Numbered from the stretch's first letter, positions 41,224 through 50,883 are shown. The stretch: DNA of 64,000 nt from Pseudomonas sp. ADAK18 (GCF_012935695.1 NZ_CP052859.1:3947001-4011000); one strand, 5' to 3'. The notes: generated by a model from the letters alone, not told the origin. Numbers and translations are program-made.

Positions 41224-42246
41224 ATGAACCACAGCATCGACCACAGCCATCAGGATTCCGATCTGTTTGGCTTGCTTTACGGTTTTCGTTTTCGTCCGGG
41301 TGAAAAAGGCGAGCAGATTGATTCAGCCACCGCGCTTGCCGCCTTACGGCAACCCGGTGACCCCGACGAGTTTCTCTGGTTGCATTTGAACCTGGCCCAC
41401 GCCGCGTGCGAGCGCTGGATGCAGGCGCACCTGGAACTGCCAGCGGAGTTCTTCGAAGCCTTGCACGAGGGTTCGCGCTCCACCCGTATCGAACACGTGG
41501 ACTCGGCCTTGCTGGCCGTGGTCAACGACGTGGTGTTCAACTTCAGCAGCATGATGTCTTCGGACATCTCCACCTTGTGGGTCTGTGCCCGCAGCCGGCT
41601 GCTGATCAGCGCACGCCTGCAACCGTTGCATTCGGTGGACAAACTGCGTTCGTCGGTCAAGGCTGGCGAACGTTTTCGCTCGCCTCTGGAGTTGCTGGTG
41701 CACCTGTTGCGCGACCAGGGCGAAGTGCTGACGCAGATCGTGCGCCAGACCAGCAGCAGCGTCGACCATATCGAAGACCAGTTGTTGTCCTCGCGCTTGT
41801 CCACCAACCGCGCCGAGCTGGGGGCCATGCGTCGGGTGCTGGTACGCCTGCAGCGGCTGCTGGCCCTGGAGCCGGGCTCGTTGCTGCGGTTGCTCAATCG
41901 CCCGCCCCAATGGCTTCAGAAAGAAGACGTGAAGGAGTTGCGCAAATCCACCGAGGAGTTTGCGTTGATCATCAACGACCTGATGGCCTTGGGAGAGCGG
42001 ATCAAACTGTTGCAGGAAGAGATCGCCGCCAACCTCAACGAGCAGAGCAACCGCACATTGTTCACCTTGACCGTGGTGACGGTGCTGGCGCTGCCGATCA
42101 ATATCATTGCCGGTTTTTTTGGCATGAACGTGGGGGGCGTGCCGCTTTCCACCGACCCGGAAGGGTTCTGGATTCTGGTGGCATTGGTTGCCACTTTTAC
42201 GGTGATTGCCGGACGCTGGGCGTTTAGAAAGCGCAAAGACTACTGA
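41224..42246 (+). CDS. ZntB/CorA-family divalent cation transporter
   Basis: 340 residues. A large cytoplasmic N-terminal domain with long helices (to about 280) is followed by two membrane helices near the end. The first ends in the CorA-family signature GMN (GFFGMNVGGVPL) and the short C-terminus is basic (FRKRKDY). GMN followed by VGGVPL fits the ZntB subgroup (zinc) better than magnesium CorA. Forms a homopentamer in known members. Confidence 0.9.
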   Translation: MNHSIDHSHQDSDLFGLLYGFRFRPGEKGEQIDSATALAALRQPGDPDEFLWLHLNLAHAACERWMQAHLELPAEFFEALHEGSRSTRIEHVDSALLAVVNDVVFNFSSMMSSDISTLWVCARSRLLISARLQPLHSVDKLRSSVKAGERFRSPLELLVHLLRDQGEVLTQIVRQTSSSVDHIEDQLLSSRLSTNRAELGAMRRVLVRLQRLLALEPGSLLRLLNRPPQWLQKEDVKELRKSTEEFALIINDLMALGERIKLLQEEIAANLNEQSNRTLFTLTVVTVLALPINIIAGFFGMNVGGVPLSTDPEGFWILVALVATFTVIAGRWAFRKRKDY

Positions 42247-42265
42247 CATTGAAATGCGATCAACA

Positions 42266-42327
42266 TGTGGGAGCTGCTTTATGTGGGAGCCGGGCTTGCC
42301 CGCGATGCAGGCAAGCCAGCTCCCACA
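42266..42327. repeat. Truncated, stacked REP
   Basis: Two left arms in tandem (TGTGGGAGCTGCTT, then TGTGGGAGCCGGGCTTGCCC) are followed by one right arm GCAAGCCAGCTCCCACA, with almost no spacer. Confidence 0.8.
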
Positions 42328-42453
42328 TTTGATCTATGGTGTTTTATAGACCAGTGGTCACTCTCACTCACCTAAACACTGACTTACCGCAGCATCTCTG
42401 TAACATTTCGCAATGATCATGGGCGACATCCTCCCCACACTGGATGCTCCGGC

Positions 42454-44070
42454 ATGGCTACCCCTTCCCTGACCGCCTCCACGCACGCTGCTAGCACCGA
42501 TCCAAAACCCCGCCTGGACAAGAAACCCGGCCTGCTGACGGTGATCATTTTCTTCGCCGTGCTCGCCATGGGGCTGTTGTTCACCGCCTACAGCCTGATG
42601 CACGACATGCACGAACTGGGCACCGTCGTCACCACCTGGACCCCGTTCCTACTGCTGGGTGTGGCGTTGTTGATCGCCTTGGGCTTCGAGTTCGTCAATG
42701 GCTTCCACGACACCGCCAACGCCGTCGCCACGGTGATTTATACCAACTCGCTGCCGCCGCATTTTGCGGTGGTGTGGTCCGGGTTCTTCAACTTCCTCGG
42801 CGTGCTGCTGTCCAGTGGCGCCGTGGCGTTCGGCATCATTGCCTTGCTACCGGTCGAGCTGATTTTGCAAGTCGGCTCTTCCGCAGGCTTCGCCATGATC
42901 TTCGCCCTGCTGATCGCCGCGATCCTGTGGAACCTCGGCACCTGGTGGCTGGGTTTGCCGGCATCGTCGTCCCACACCCTGATCGGTTCGATCATTGGCG
43001 TGGGCGTGGCCAATGCCCTGATGCATGGTCGCGACGGCACCAGCGGCGTGGATTGGGGCCAGGCGATCAAGATCGGTTATGCCCTGCTGCTGTCGCCGCT
43101 GATCGGCTTCGCTTTCGCCGCCCTGCTGTTGCTGGCCCTGCGCGCTTTCGTCAAGAACCGTTCGTTGTACAAGGCACCGAAGGGTGACACGCCGCCGCCG
43201 TGGTGGATTCGCGGCATGCTGATCGCCACCTGCACCGGCGTATCCTTTGCCCACGGTTCCAACGACGGCCAGAAAGGCATGGGCCTGATCATGCTGATCC
43301 TGGTGGGCACCTTGCCGATGGCCTATGCACTGAACCGCACCATGCCTGCCGATCAGTCGCTGCAGTTTGCCGCCGTGGCCGAAGTCACCCAGCAAGCCCT
43401 GGTGAAAAGCGCCCCGCAACTGGCCCCAGCCGACTCACGCGCCACCTTGTCGACTTACGTACGCACCAAGGAAGCCACTCCGGAACTGGTGCCCGCCCTC
43501 GCCTCCATCACCGGGCATATCGGTGAAGAAGTGAAGGGTTATGGCTCTCTGGCCAAGGTCCCCGCCGAAGCCATGGGCAACGTGCGTAACGACATGTACC
43601 TGACCAGCGAAACCATTCGCCTGATGGACAAGGGCAAGGTCGGCAACTTCGACGCCGACACCCAAAACAAGCTGCAATTGTTCAAGCAACAAATCGACAA
43701 CGCCACGCGGTTTATTCCGTTGTGGGTGAAGATCGCCGTGGCGATTGCGCTGGGCCTGGGCACCATGGTCGGCTGGAAACGCATCGTGGTGACGGTGGGC
43801 GAGAAGATTGGCAAGACCCACCTGACTTACGCCCAGGGCGCTTCGGCGGAGATGGTGGCAATGTTGACCATCGGCGCGGCGGACATGTACGGCTTGCCGG
43901 TGTCCACCACCCACGTGCTGTCCTCGGGTGTGGCCGGGACCATGGTCGCCAACGGCGGCGGCTTGCAGATGAGGACCATCCGTAATCTGCTGATGGCCTG
44001 GGTGTTGACCTTGCCAGCGGCGATTCTGTTGTCAGGTAGCTTGTATTGGTTGTTTACCAAGCTGTTCTGA
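42454..44070 (+). CDS. pitA: Inorganic phosphate transporter, Pit family
   Basis: 538 residues. The two Pit half-repeats show GFEFVNGFHDTANAVATVIY near the N-terminus and ASAEMVAMLTIGAADMYGLP with VSTTHVLSSGVAGTMVANGG near the C-terminus; a long extra-loop insertion of about 130 residues (about 300-430) lies between. Roughly ten membrane segments. Low-affinity, proton-coupled uptake of phosphate or metal-phosphate. The start at 42454 lacks a strong RBS. Confidence 0.92.
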   Translation: MATPSLTASTHAASTDPKPRLDKKPGLLTVIIFFAVLAMGLLFTAYSLMHDMHELGTVVTTWTPFLLLGVALLIALGFEFVNGFHDTANAVATVIYTNSLPPHFAVVWSGFFNFLGVLLSSGAVAFGIIALLPVELILQVGSSAGFAMIFALLIAAILWNLGTWWLGLPASSSHTLIGSIIGVGVANALMHGRDGTSGVDWGQAIKIGYALLLSPLIGFAFAALLLLALRAFVKNRSLYKAPKGDTPPPWWIRGMLIATCTGVSFAHGSNDGQKGMGLIMLILVGTLPMAYALNRTMPADQSLQFAAVAEVTQQALVKSAPQLAPADSRATLSTYVRTKEATPELVPALASITGHIGEEVKGYGSLAKVPAEAMGNVRNDMYLTSETIRLMDKGKVGNFDADTQNKLQLFKQQIDNATRFIPLWVKIAVAIALGLGTMVGWKRIVVTVGEKIGKTHLTYAQGASAEMVAMLTIGAADMYGLPVSTTHVLSSGVAGTMVANGGGLQMRTIRNLLMAWVLTLPAAILLSGSLYWLFTKLF

Positions 44071-44080
44071 CACAACACAG

Positions 44081-44200
44081 TTGTAGCCGCTGCCGAGGCA
44101 CGAGGCTGCGATGGGTTTGGTGCGGCATTCCGACGTAGCGGCCCCCAGTGGCGGTCATGCGGACACGCATCGCAGCCTCGTGCCTCGGCAGCGGCTACAA
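44081..44200. repeat. Inverted repeat, TAGCCGCTGCCGAGGCACGAGG type
   Basis: TTGTAGCCGCTGCCGAGGCA with CGAGGCTGCGAT and its reverse complement enclose about 60 bases between the convergent pit and pxpC genes. Confidence 0.92.
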
Positions 44201-44211
44201 CTGCGATGTTG

Positions 44212-45186
44212 TCAGTTGCTGAACAACCCGCCCATCACCTTCAGCCGCTTCTTGTACACCCGTCGCGCCTCCAGCGCCTCCTCCAACGTCACCGCGACAA
44301 ACCCGGCCCGCTGATTGGGCTGCATTTGCCCGATCAGATCCAGATCGGCACTGATCACCGTGCCAATCATTGCGTAACCGCCTCCCGACACTGCATCCCG
44401 ATGTAGCACAATCGGCTCCAGCCCCGCCGGCACCTGGATCGAGCCGATAGGGTAGCAACTGTCGACGATGTTCGACGGATCCGAGCCAGCGCCAAACGGC
44501 TGTTCCCGAGGCTGAAAGCTCAAGGCGCTGCCGCCCTTGAAGCGATAGCCAATACGGTCGGCCTCCGATCCGACGGTCCAGGGCTCAGCAAAGAAACTGC
44601 TTTTTGCCCCCGCCGTCAGCCGTTCGTAATACAGCCCCGGCACCACCCGCAACGTGACCTCGCCGCCCACCGACTGACGCAACGCCATGGGCAAGCTGTT
44701 GCCCGCGCGGCCCTTGCCACTGGCAGATCCGATGGGCAGCTCGTCGCCCTCTGCCAGCCGCCTGCCGTGAAAACCACCCAACGCGCCCAGGGTGTAAGTG
44801 GAGCGACTGCCGAGCACCAGCGGCACATCGATGCCACCGGCCACCGCCAGGTACGTCCGCGCCCCAGCCTTGGGAAACTCGAACCGCAGCACCTGCCCGG
44901 CGCGCACCTGAAAGGCGGTGTCCTGATGCACCACTTCACCGTCCAGGCGCGGCGACATCAGCGCGCCGCTCAACGCCACCAACGCATCCTGCTGAAACTC
45001 CAGCTCCGGCCCGATCAAGGTGCATTCCAACCCCGCAGCATTGGCCGGGTTGCCTACCAGATGGTTGGCTGCGCTCAAGGCGTACTGGTCCAGCGCACCG
45101 GACGGCGGAATGCCAAGGTGGTAATACCCTTCACGGCCAAGATCCTGCACGGAGGTGGCGAGGCCGGGTTTGAGGACCTTGATCAT
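44212..45186 (-). CDS. pxpC: 5-oxoprolinase subunit PxpC (biotin-dependent carboxylase-like fold)
   Basis: 324 residues of the KipA/allophanate-hydrolase C-terminal family. The family start IKVLKPGLATSVQDLGREGY is present, followed by GIPPSGALDQYALSAANHLV and LECTLIGPELEF. In the bacterial PxpABC complex this subunit, with PxpB and PxpA, hydrolyses 5-oxoproline to glutamate using ATP. The start overlaps the pxpB stop by four bases. Confidence 0.93.
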   Translation of the reverse strand: MIKVLKPGLATSVQDLGREGYYHLGIPPSGALDQYALSAANHLVGNPANAAGLECTLIGPELEFQQDALVALSGALMSPRLDGEVVHQDTAFQVRAGQVLRFEFPKAGARTYLAVAGGIDVPLVLGSRSTYTLGALGGFHGRRLAEGDELPIGSASGKGRAGNSLPMALRQSVGGEVTLRVVPGLYYERLTAGAKSSFFAEPWTVGSEADRIGYRFKGGSALSFQPREQPFGAGSDPSNIVDSCYPIGSIQVPAGLEPIVLHRDAVSGGGYAMIGTVISADLDLIGQMQPNQRAGFVAVTLEEALEARRVYKKRLKVMGGLFSN

Positions 45187-46061
45187 GCCAGCGCCTCCTG
45201 CAGGGTTTTCGGATAACCGACAGGGTCGGCGAGGAAGGCATCAAGGGAAAACTCCACCGGGCGGATGCGTAAGTCGAAACGCCCGGCCTCGACCTGCGCG
45301 ATCGCCACGTCATAAGCCTCGCGGTCCATGGGTTTGAACTGGACGATATCGCCGGGCCGGAAGAACACCATGTGTTCCTTGAGGTAGGCCAACCGCTGCT
45401 CAGGGTCGTAGATCGGCGCCGGGGTGACGCCGAACATCTGATAACCGCCGGCGCCACGGACCGAGTAGATACAGCCAAAACAGCCGCCATGACCGAGGGT
45501 CAATTTTGGCGTGTCAGTGCGCGGGCGCAGGTATTTGGGCACCTGCAATTGGCGTTCGCGTTCCACCATCTGGAACATGAACGGCAGCCCGGCGACAAAG
45601 CCGACCATCGAGACAAACCACGGCGCGCCGCTGTGGGCGGCGATAAAGGCCTCGACGTCCGCCAGGCCGTTGATGCGTGCGGCGTATTCCAGATCGGTAC
45701 CGCTGGGGTCTTGATGACGGTCGCGAAAACGCATCAGGGTCTCTAAGGTCCAGGGGTCGTTGTACAGCACCGGAATCTCGATGATCCGAGTGTGCAAGGT
45801 ACGTTCGGCTACGGCCTGGGCCTCGGCGCTCTGCACCGCATCCAGCAGCACGTGAGGGGCGATGCGGTCCGGGTCGAAACGAATCTGGAATGAGGCGTTG
45901 GCCAGGCACACGTCCAGCACACCTTCCAGGGCCAGGCGTTCTACCGCACGGGTGACCGCCATGCCCTTGAAGAAGGCTTCCAGGGACATGCTTTCGCTGA
46001 CCTCGGCAAACAGGTGTTCATCACCGCCAAAGCTGTAGCGGATCGGGGAAGACTCGGCCAT
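45183..46061 (-). CDS. pxpB: 5-oxoprolinase subunit PxpB
   Basis: 292 residues of the KipI family. RYSFGGDEHLFAEVSESMSL near the start and GFVAGLPFMFQM, LTLGHGGCFGCIYSVRGAGG and PIYDPEQRLAYLKEHMVFFR are as expected. It is somewhat longer than the usual 220-240 residues. ATG at 46061 is preceded by AGAGGAACAGAC. It precedes pxpC and follows pxpA, although a REP array of 174 bp separates it from pxpA. Confidence 0.9.
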   Translation of the reverse strand: MAESSPIRYSFGGDEHLFAEVSESMSLEAFFKGMAVTRAVERLALEGVLDVCLANASFQIRFDPDRIAPHVLLDAVQSAEAQAVAERTLHTRIIEIPVLYNDPWTLETLMRFRDRHQDPSGTDLEYAARINGLADVEAFIAAHSGAPWFVSMVGFVAGLPFMFQMVERERQLQVPKYLRPRTDTPKLTLGHGGCFGCIYSVRGAGGYQMFGVTPAPIYDPEQRLAYLKEHMVFFRPGDIVQFKPMDREAYDVAIAQVEAGRFDLRIRPVEFSLDAFLADPVGYPKTLQEALA

Positions 46062-46147
46062 GTCTGTTCCTCTTGGAATCATTATAGAAAGGCAGGCAAA
46101 AAATCATCTAACGGTGGTACAGGGCTTATCGTGGCGTGACCATTTTT

Positions 46148-46353
46148 TGTGGCGAGCGAGGCTTCCTGTGGTGAGCGGGCTTATTGTGGCGAGCGGGCTT
46201 GCCCGCGTTGGGCTGCGAAGCAGCCCTAAAACCTCTCACCGCATTCTGTCTGGATGAGCGGAGTTGATCTTATTGGGGCCGCTTCGCAGCCCAACGCGGG
46301 CAAGCCCGCTCGCCACAGGAAGCGCGCTTCCCACAAGAGGCCCACTTGCCACA
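46148..46353. repeat. Three-deep nested REP array overlapping the 3' end of pxpA
   Basis: Three left arms in tandem (TTGTGGCGAGCGAGGCTTCC, TGTGGTGAGCGGGCTTA, TTGTGGCGAGCGGGCTTGCC) are mirrored by three right arms (GGCAAGCCCGCTCGCCACAG, GAAGCGCGCTTCCCACAA, GAGGCCCACTTGCCACAA) around a core of about 70 bases. The right half codes for the end of PxpA. Confidence 0.85.
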
Positions 46354-47096
46354 ACTTCGATGCCGGCCTCATTCAGTGCTGTACGGGTGGCCTCCACCAG
46401 GTCCAACGCGCCCGGGGTGTCGCTGTGCAAGCAGATGGAATCAAATTCGATGGGCAAATCTTCACCTTCTACAGTCCGCACCACACCGCTCTGGCAGGCT
46501 CGCACCACCCGCGCTGCAACGGTCGCCGGATCCAGCGCGCGGACATTGCGGGTGAAGACGATGGAACCTGATAGGTCGTACTCACGGTCGGCGTAAAACT
46601 CCCGCACCACCGGTTGACCGAGTTCTTTGGCGATGCGCCAGATCACCGAGTTGGGCATGCAGTACAGCAGCAGCGTCGGCTCGATGATTTGCAGGTTTTC
46701 CACCAGCAGGCGTGCGGCTTCTTCGTCTCGGGCCAGGTGCATGTAGAGCGCGCCGTGGGGCTTGATGTGTTGCAGGGAAACGCCTTGGGCCCGGGCGATT
46801 TCCCGCAGGGCGCCCAGTTGGTAGAGGATGTCGTCCACCAATTCCTGGGCTGGGGCATTGATGTGGCGCCGGCCAAAACCTACCAGGTCGCGAAAACCAG
46901 GGTGGGCACCGATGGCCACGCCCAACTGTTTGGCGCGCTCAACCGTGCGGCGCATGGTGCCTGGGTCGCCGGCGTGAAAACCGGTGGCAATGTTGGCGGA
47001 ACTGATAAACGCCATCAGTTCGTTATCCACTCCGTCACCGATGGTCCAGGGGCCAAAGCCTTCGCCCATGTCCGAATTGAAATCCACTGCCTGCAT
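46236..47096 (-). CDS. pxpA: 5-oxoprolinase subunit PxpA (LamB/YcsF) with REP-encoded tail
   Basis: 286 residues of the LamB/YcsF family, which normally ends near 245-255. [52 protein letters not shown] and [11 protein letters not shown] are the family blocks. ATG at 47096 follows GGAGCAACCTCG. From about residue 249 the chain ([27 protein letters not shown]) is written by three tandem REP arms in one frame. The real end was lost or extended; the catalytic part looks intact. Divergent from a LysR gene. Confidence 0.9.
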   Translation of the reverse strand: MQAVDFNSDMGEGFGPWTIGDGVDNELMAFISSANIATGFHAGDPGTMRRTVERAKQLGVAIGAHPGFRDLVGFGRRHINAPAQELVDDILYQLGALREIARAQGVSLQHIKPHGALYMHLARDEEAARLLVENLQIIEPTLLLYCMPNSVIWRIAKELGQPVVREFYADREYDLSGSIVFTRNVRALDPATVAARVVRACQSGVVRTVEGEDLPIEFDSICLHSDTPGALDLVEATRTALNEAGIEVVASGPLVGSALPVASGLARVGLRSGPNKINSAHPDRMR

Positions 47097-47165
47097 CGAG
47101 GTTGCTCCGCGAAAGTTCATGCCATGGAAATTAGGCTGCGGCTTGACCCCTTGGGAAGATCTATT

Positions 47166-47197
47166 ATCAGATAGGGTATCTTCTGAAAATCAGATAC
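47166..47197. promoter_or_regulatory. Putative LysR-type binding site upstream of pxpA
   Basis: GTATCT (47176-47181) and AGATAC (47192-47197) form an inverted repeat with a 10-base spacer, close to the T-N11-A LysR pattern. ATCAGATA also occurs as a direct repeat at 47166-47173 and 47189-47196. It lies 70 bp upstream of the pxpA start, in the region shared with the divergent LysR gene. Confidence 0.5.
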
Positions 47198-47205
47198 TCA
47201 CTTAC

Positions 47206-47318
47206 GCTGTGGCCGCTAGCGCAGCCTGCGATCGGCTGCGCAGCAGTCGCGGGGCCTTGAAACTGCCGGAAGGTCCTGCGGCCCTTATCGCAGCCTCGTG
47301 CCTCGGCAGCGGCTACAG
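47206..47318. repeat. Inverted repeat, TAGCCGCTGCCGAGGCACGAGG type (diverged left arm)
   Basis: The left arm GTGGCCGCTAGCGCAGCCTG is diverged; the right arm CAGCCTCGTGCCTCGGCAGC followed by GGCTACAG is exact. It lies just before the start of a LysR gene. Confidence 0.8.
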
Positions 47319-47331
47319 TCCAGGAATTGTT

Positions 47332-48249
47332 ATGTCCCTCACCCTGCGTCAAGTCCGCTACTTCGTGGCCACCGCCGAAATCGGCCAGATTTCCCAGGCG
47401 GCAATCCACCTGAACATCTCCCAATCAGCCGTGACCACGGCGATCAAGGAACTGGAAGCCATGCTCGGCGCGCAGCTGTTTGTGCGCTCGGCCCAAGGCA
47501 TGAACCTGACCGACGCAGGGCGGCACTTCCTCAACCGCGCCTACGTGATTGTGCGCAGTGTCGACGACGCCCTGAACAGCCCGCTGCCAGACTATCGCGC
47601 CAGCGGTGTGCTGCGGGTCGCGGCCAGCTACACCGTGCTCGGCTATTTCCTGCCCCACCACTTGCAGCGCATGGCGCATTGGCACCCGGACGTGACCATC
47701 GACGTGTTCGAGCAGGAACGCCAGGCCATCGAACACGGCCTGCTGGATGGCCAGTTCGACATGGCCGTGGTGCTCACCGCCAACCTCACCCACCCGGATA
47801 TCGTCTCGGAAATCCTCTTCAACTCCGAACGCCGCCTGTGGCTGCCCAGCCATCACCCATTGTGCGAGCGCGCCGCCGTCAGCCTCGCTGATGTGGCTCA
47901 GGAACCGTACATTTTCCTGACCGTCGACGAAGCCGAACAAAGCGCCATGCGCTACTGGGAACAGGCCGGGCAAACGCCCCAGGTGCGGCTGCGCACCAGC
48001 TCGGTGGAAGCGGTGCGCAGCATGGTCGCCAACGGCAGCGGCGTGGCGATTCTCTCAGACCTGGTACACCGCCCCTGGTCATTGGAGGGCAAGCGTATCG
48101 AGACGGTAAGCGTGATCGACCGGGTGCCGTCGATGAGTGTCGGCCTGGCCTGGCACCGCGAACGCGTGTTCACCCCGGCGATGCAGGCGTTTCGTGATTA
48201 CTTTCACGATGCCTTCCTCGCCCCTCAACAGCTGTCAGCACGCCGTTAA
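47332..48249 (+). CDS. LysR-family regulator, probably of pxpABC
   Basis: 305 residues. HTH in LRQVRYFVATAEIGQISQAA and HLNISQSAVTTAIKELEAML. ATG at 47332 (MSLTLRQVRYFVATA) is preceded by CAGGAA; the open frame runs much further upstream but through repeats. Divergent from pxpA with an inverted repeat between. Its end overlaps the end of the next LysR gene by 15 bases. Confidence 0.9.
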   Translation: MSLTLRQVRYFVATAEIGQISQAAIHLNISQSAVTTAIKELEAMLGAQLFVRSAQGMNLTDAGRHFLNRAYVIVRSVDDALNSPLPDYRASGVLRVAASYTVLGYFLPHHLQRMAHWHPDVTIDVFEQERQAIEHGLLDGQFDMAVVLTANLTHPDIVSEILFNSERRLWLPSHHPLCERAAVSLADVAQEPYIFLTVDEAEQSAMRYWEQAGQTPQVRLRTSSVEAVRSMVANGSGVAILSDLVHRPWSLEGKRIETVSVIDRVPSMSVGLAWHRERVFTPAMQAFRDYFHDAFLAPQQLSARR

Positions 48250-49140
48250 CGCGGTTTGCAGCGTGGTGGTCAGCCAGTCCATGAAAACCCGCACCCGCAA
48301 CGGCAGATGCCGTTGACCGGCGTATAGCAGGGAGACATCCATCGAAGGCGCTGGATACTCAGGCAACACCGCCACCAGGTCACCGCTGGCCAGCAGCTCG
48401 CGGATCCCCAGGCACGGCACCTGAATCAGTCCGAAACCTGCCAGGCAGGCCGCTTGATACGCATCCGTGCTGTTGACCGTGACACGCCCGGCCATCTCTA
48501 CCCGCTGCACCTTGTTGCCTTGCTGGTATTCAAACCCCGACGAGCGCGAACCCAACGGACGCACGTAATGCACCAACTGATGATCGGCCAGGTCGGCCAG
48601 CTTCTTGGGCACGCCATAGCGTTGCAGGTACGCGGGGCTGGCGCAGTTGATCATTGGCATGCTGCACAGCACCCGTGCCACCACCGACTGGTCCGGCTGC
48701 GCGCCCACCCGTAGCACGCAATCGAAGCCCTCGGCCAACAGATCCACCTGGCGGTCAGAGCTGCTGATTTCCAGATCAATCAGCGGGTGCCGTTCCATGA
48801 ACTCCGGCAGGCGCGGCACAATCACCTTCCTGGCCATGGTGTTAAGCATATCGACGCGGATCCGCCCGCTCAGTTGTGCCTCGTCCTGACGAAACAGCCC
48901 TTCCAACTCCTCCATATGCGACAGCAAATCCTTGCTGCGCTCATACAGCACCCGACCGTCCTGGGTCGCCTGAACCCTGCGGGTGGTGCGCTGCAACAGT
49001 CGGGCGCCGAGCAACTCTTCCAGGGCCTGCACATGCTCGGACACGGTGGAGCGTGGCAAGCCAAGGCTCTCGCCGGCCTGGGTAAAACTCGACAGTTCGG
49101 TGACGCGGACAAAGGTGCGCAGCAGTTCCAGCTTGTTCAT
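48235..49140 (-). CDS. LysR-family transcriptional regulator
   Basis: 301 residues with the classic start MNKLELLRTFVRVTELSSFT and HTH residues LPRSTVSEHVQALEELLGAR. The C-terminal domain resembles the CrgA-type group. Divergent from the SDR gene at 49262 and probably its regulator. The gap of 121 bp holds both promoters. Confidence 0.92.
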   Translation of the reverse strand: MNKLELLRTFVRVTELSSFTQAGESLGLPRSTVSEHVQALEELLGARLLQRTTRRVQATQDGRVLYERSKDLLSHMEELEGLFRQDEAQLSGRIRVDMLNTMARKVIVPRLPEFMERHPLIDLEISSSDRQVDLLAEGFDCVLRVGAQPDQSVVARVLCSMPMINCASPAYLQRYGVPKKLADLADHQLVHYVRPLGSRSSGFEYQQGNKVQRVEMAGRVTVNSTDAYQAACLAGFGLIQVPCLGIRELLASGDLVAVLPEYPAPSMDVSLLYAGQRHLPLRVRVFMDWLTTTLQTALTAC

Positions 49141-49261
49141 GGGGCGACCCCGACTGTTCGACTTATCCGGCCAGTGATTCCGGTTCAGCTCTGTTTATCA
49201 CGTTATGAGCGGACAAATACACTCAGTCCCACGACCAATCGCTCATCCCAAGGACTTCACC

Positions 49262-50020
49262 ATGACCCGTAAAATCGCACTCATTACCGGGGCCAGCCGT
49301 GGCCTGGGCAAAAGCGCAGCACTGCACCTGGCCGCACAAGGCGTCGATATCATCGGCACCTACCACAGCAAAGCCGATGACGCCCAGGCGGTGGCCGCCG
49401 AGGTCGAAAAGCTCGGTGGCCGTGCTGCCATGCTGCAACTGGATGTCAGCCAGAGCTCAACGTTCGCAGCCTTCACCGCTGAAGTTGGCGCGCAGCTGAA
49501 GAACGTTTTCGCCCAGGATCACTTCGACTTCCTGATCAATAACGCCGGTATCGGTGCCCACGCCAGCTTTGCCGACACAAGCGAGGAACAGTTCGATCAG
49601 ATGGTCGCCATCCACCTCAAGGGCCCGTTCTTCCTGACGCAAAAACTGCTGCCGCTGATCGCCGACGGCGGCCGGATTCTCAATATTTCCAGCGGCCTGA
49701 CCCGCTTCAGCCTACCTGGCTACTCGGCCTACGCCTCGATGAAAGGCGCGGTGGAAGTACTGACCCGCTACCAGGCCAAAGAGCTGGGCGCGCGTGGTAT
49801 CAGCGTCAATACCCTGGCCCCGGGAGCGATTGCCACCGACTTCAGCGGCGGTGCGGTGCGGGACAATCCAGACCTTAACGCCATGGTTGCCAACAATACC
49901 GCCCTCGGTCGGGCAGGCTTGCCGGACGACATTGGCGGGGCGATTTCCACCCTGCTGGCCGATGGCAGCCACTGGATCACCGGCCAACGGGTCGAGGCGT
50001 CGGGCGGGATGTTCTTGTAA
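49262..50020 (+). CDS. Short-chain dehydrogenase/reductase
   Basis: 252-residue classical SDR. TGASRGLG, FLINNAGIGAHA, Ser in NISSGLTRFS and YSAYASMKG with the catalytic Tyr and Lys. ATG at 49262 follows CCAAGGACTTCACC. The substrate is unknown; the close divergent LysR gene suggests induction by a small molecule. Confidence 0.93.
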   Translation: MTRKIALITGASRGLGKSAALHLAAQGVDIIGTYHSKADDAQAVAAEVEKLGGRAAMLQLDVSQSSTFAAFTAEVGAQLKNVFAQDHFDFLINNAGIGAHASFADTSEEQFDQMVAIHLKGPFFLTQKLLPLIADGGRILNISSGLTRFSLPGYSAYASMKGAVEVLTRYQAKELGARGISVNTLAPGAIATDFSGGAVRDNPDLNAMVANNTALGRAGLPDDIGGAISTLLADGSHWITGQRVEASGGMFL

Positions 50021-50022
50021 GG

Positions 50023-50883
50023 TTAAAGACCGCTGCGCTTCACCAACTCGCGAAGGACAGTGTCCAGTTCGACCTGTCCTTTACGCGCCAGGCCTTCGAA
50101 TTCAATCCAGCCTTCGTTGAAGCCATCGATCATCTGCATCCGTGGCAACGGGTTGCGCATGCCCTGTGCCGTAAACAGCGCAGGCCAGGTGTTGCGCGCC
50201 ACCGCTTCGACGGTCACCGGTTTGCCCAATATTCGGGCAAAGCCTGCAGCAATCTGCCGGGGCGTGATGCGTTGTGCGCTTTCCAGTTCAACGACGCGTT
50301 TCCCACTCCAGGACTCCAGCAACAGCTCGGCAGCGACGCGGCCAACATCCACCGTGGCGATCATCGGCACCGGTTTGTCCAAGGGTTGCAGGAAGCTTGG
50401 AATCACCCCGCTCTCAACCGCAGGGGTTACGTCCCACAAAGCATTCTCCATAAACCATCCCGGACGCAGAAAGGTCAGCGGCACGTCCAGCACGCCAACG
50501 GCTTGCTCCAGCAGTTGCAACTGGTTGAGCAGGTTTGGCTGGCTGGCCTGGGCACCGATGGTGGATAGGCACACCACTTTGCCAGGCCGCGCGTTTTCCA
50601 GGGCCTGGCGGATGTTATCGACGATCAACCGCGCCTCAGGAAAGCCAGGCGATGGATCGAAGTTGGACGGCATCATGATGAACACCCCATCTGCTCCGCT
50701 GAATGCCTGAGCCATGGCCTGTGCGTCGTCGACATCGGCCAGCGCCACTTCACATCCCAATTTTGCCCAAGGCTCACCCTTCTCGGCGCTGCGCACCACG
50801 GCCCGCACCGATTGCCCCGCGCCCAGCAAGGCCCGTGCTACTGCGCCACCCACCTGACCGGTAATACCTGTGACTGCGTACAT
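50023..50883 (-). CDS. NmrA-like NAD(P)-binding protein
   Basis: 286 residues of the atypical SDR group. The N-terminal GITGQVGGAVARALL is the GxxGxxG cofactor loop, and AVVRSAEKG carries an Arg likely to bind NADP(H) phosphate. No classic YxxxK is seen, as in NmrA/QorB-type proteins, which act as redox sensors or quinone reductases. It is convergent with the SDR gene and divergent from the LysR gene at 50997. Confidence 0.88.
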   Translation of the reverse strand: MYAVTGITGQVGGAVARALLGAGQSVRAVVRSAEKGEPWAKLGCEVALADVDDAQAMAQAFSGADGVFIMMPSNFDPSPGFPEARLIVDNIRQALENARPGKVVCLSTIGAQASQPNLLNQLQLLEQAVGVLDVPLTFLRPGWFMENALWDVTPAVESGVIPSFLQPLDKPVPMIATVDVGRVAAELLLESWSGKRVVELESAQRITPRQIAAGFARILGKPVTVEAVARNTWPALFTAQGMRNPLPRMQMIDGFNEGWIEFEGLARKGQVELDTVLRELVKRSGL

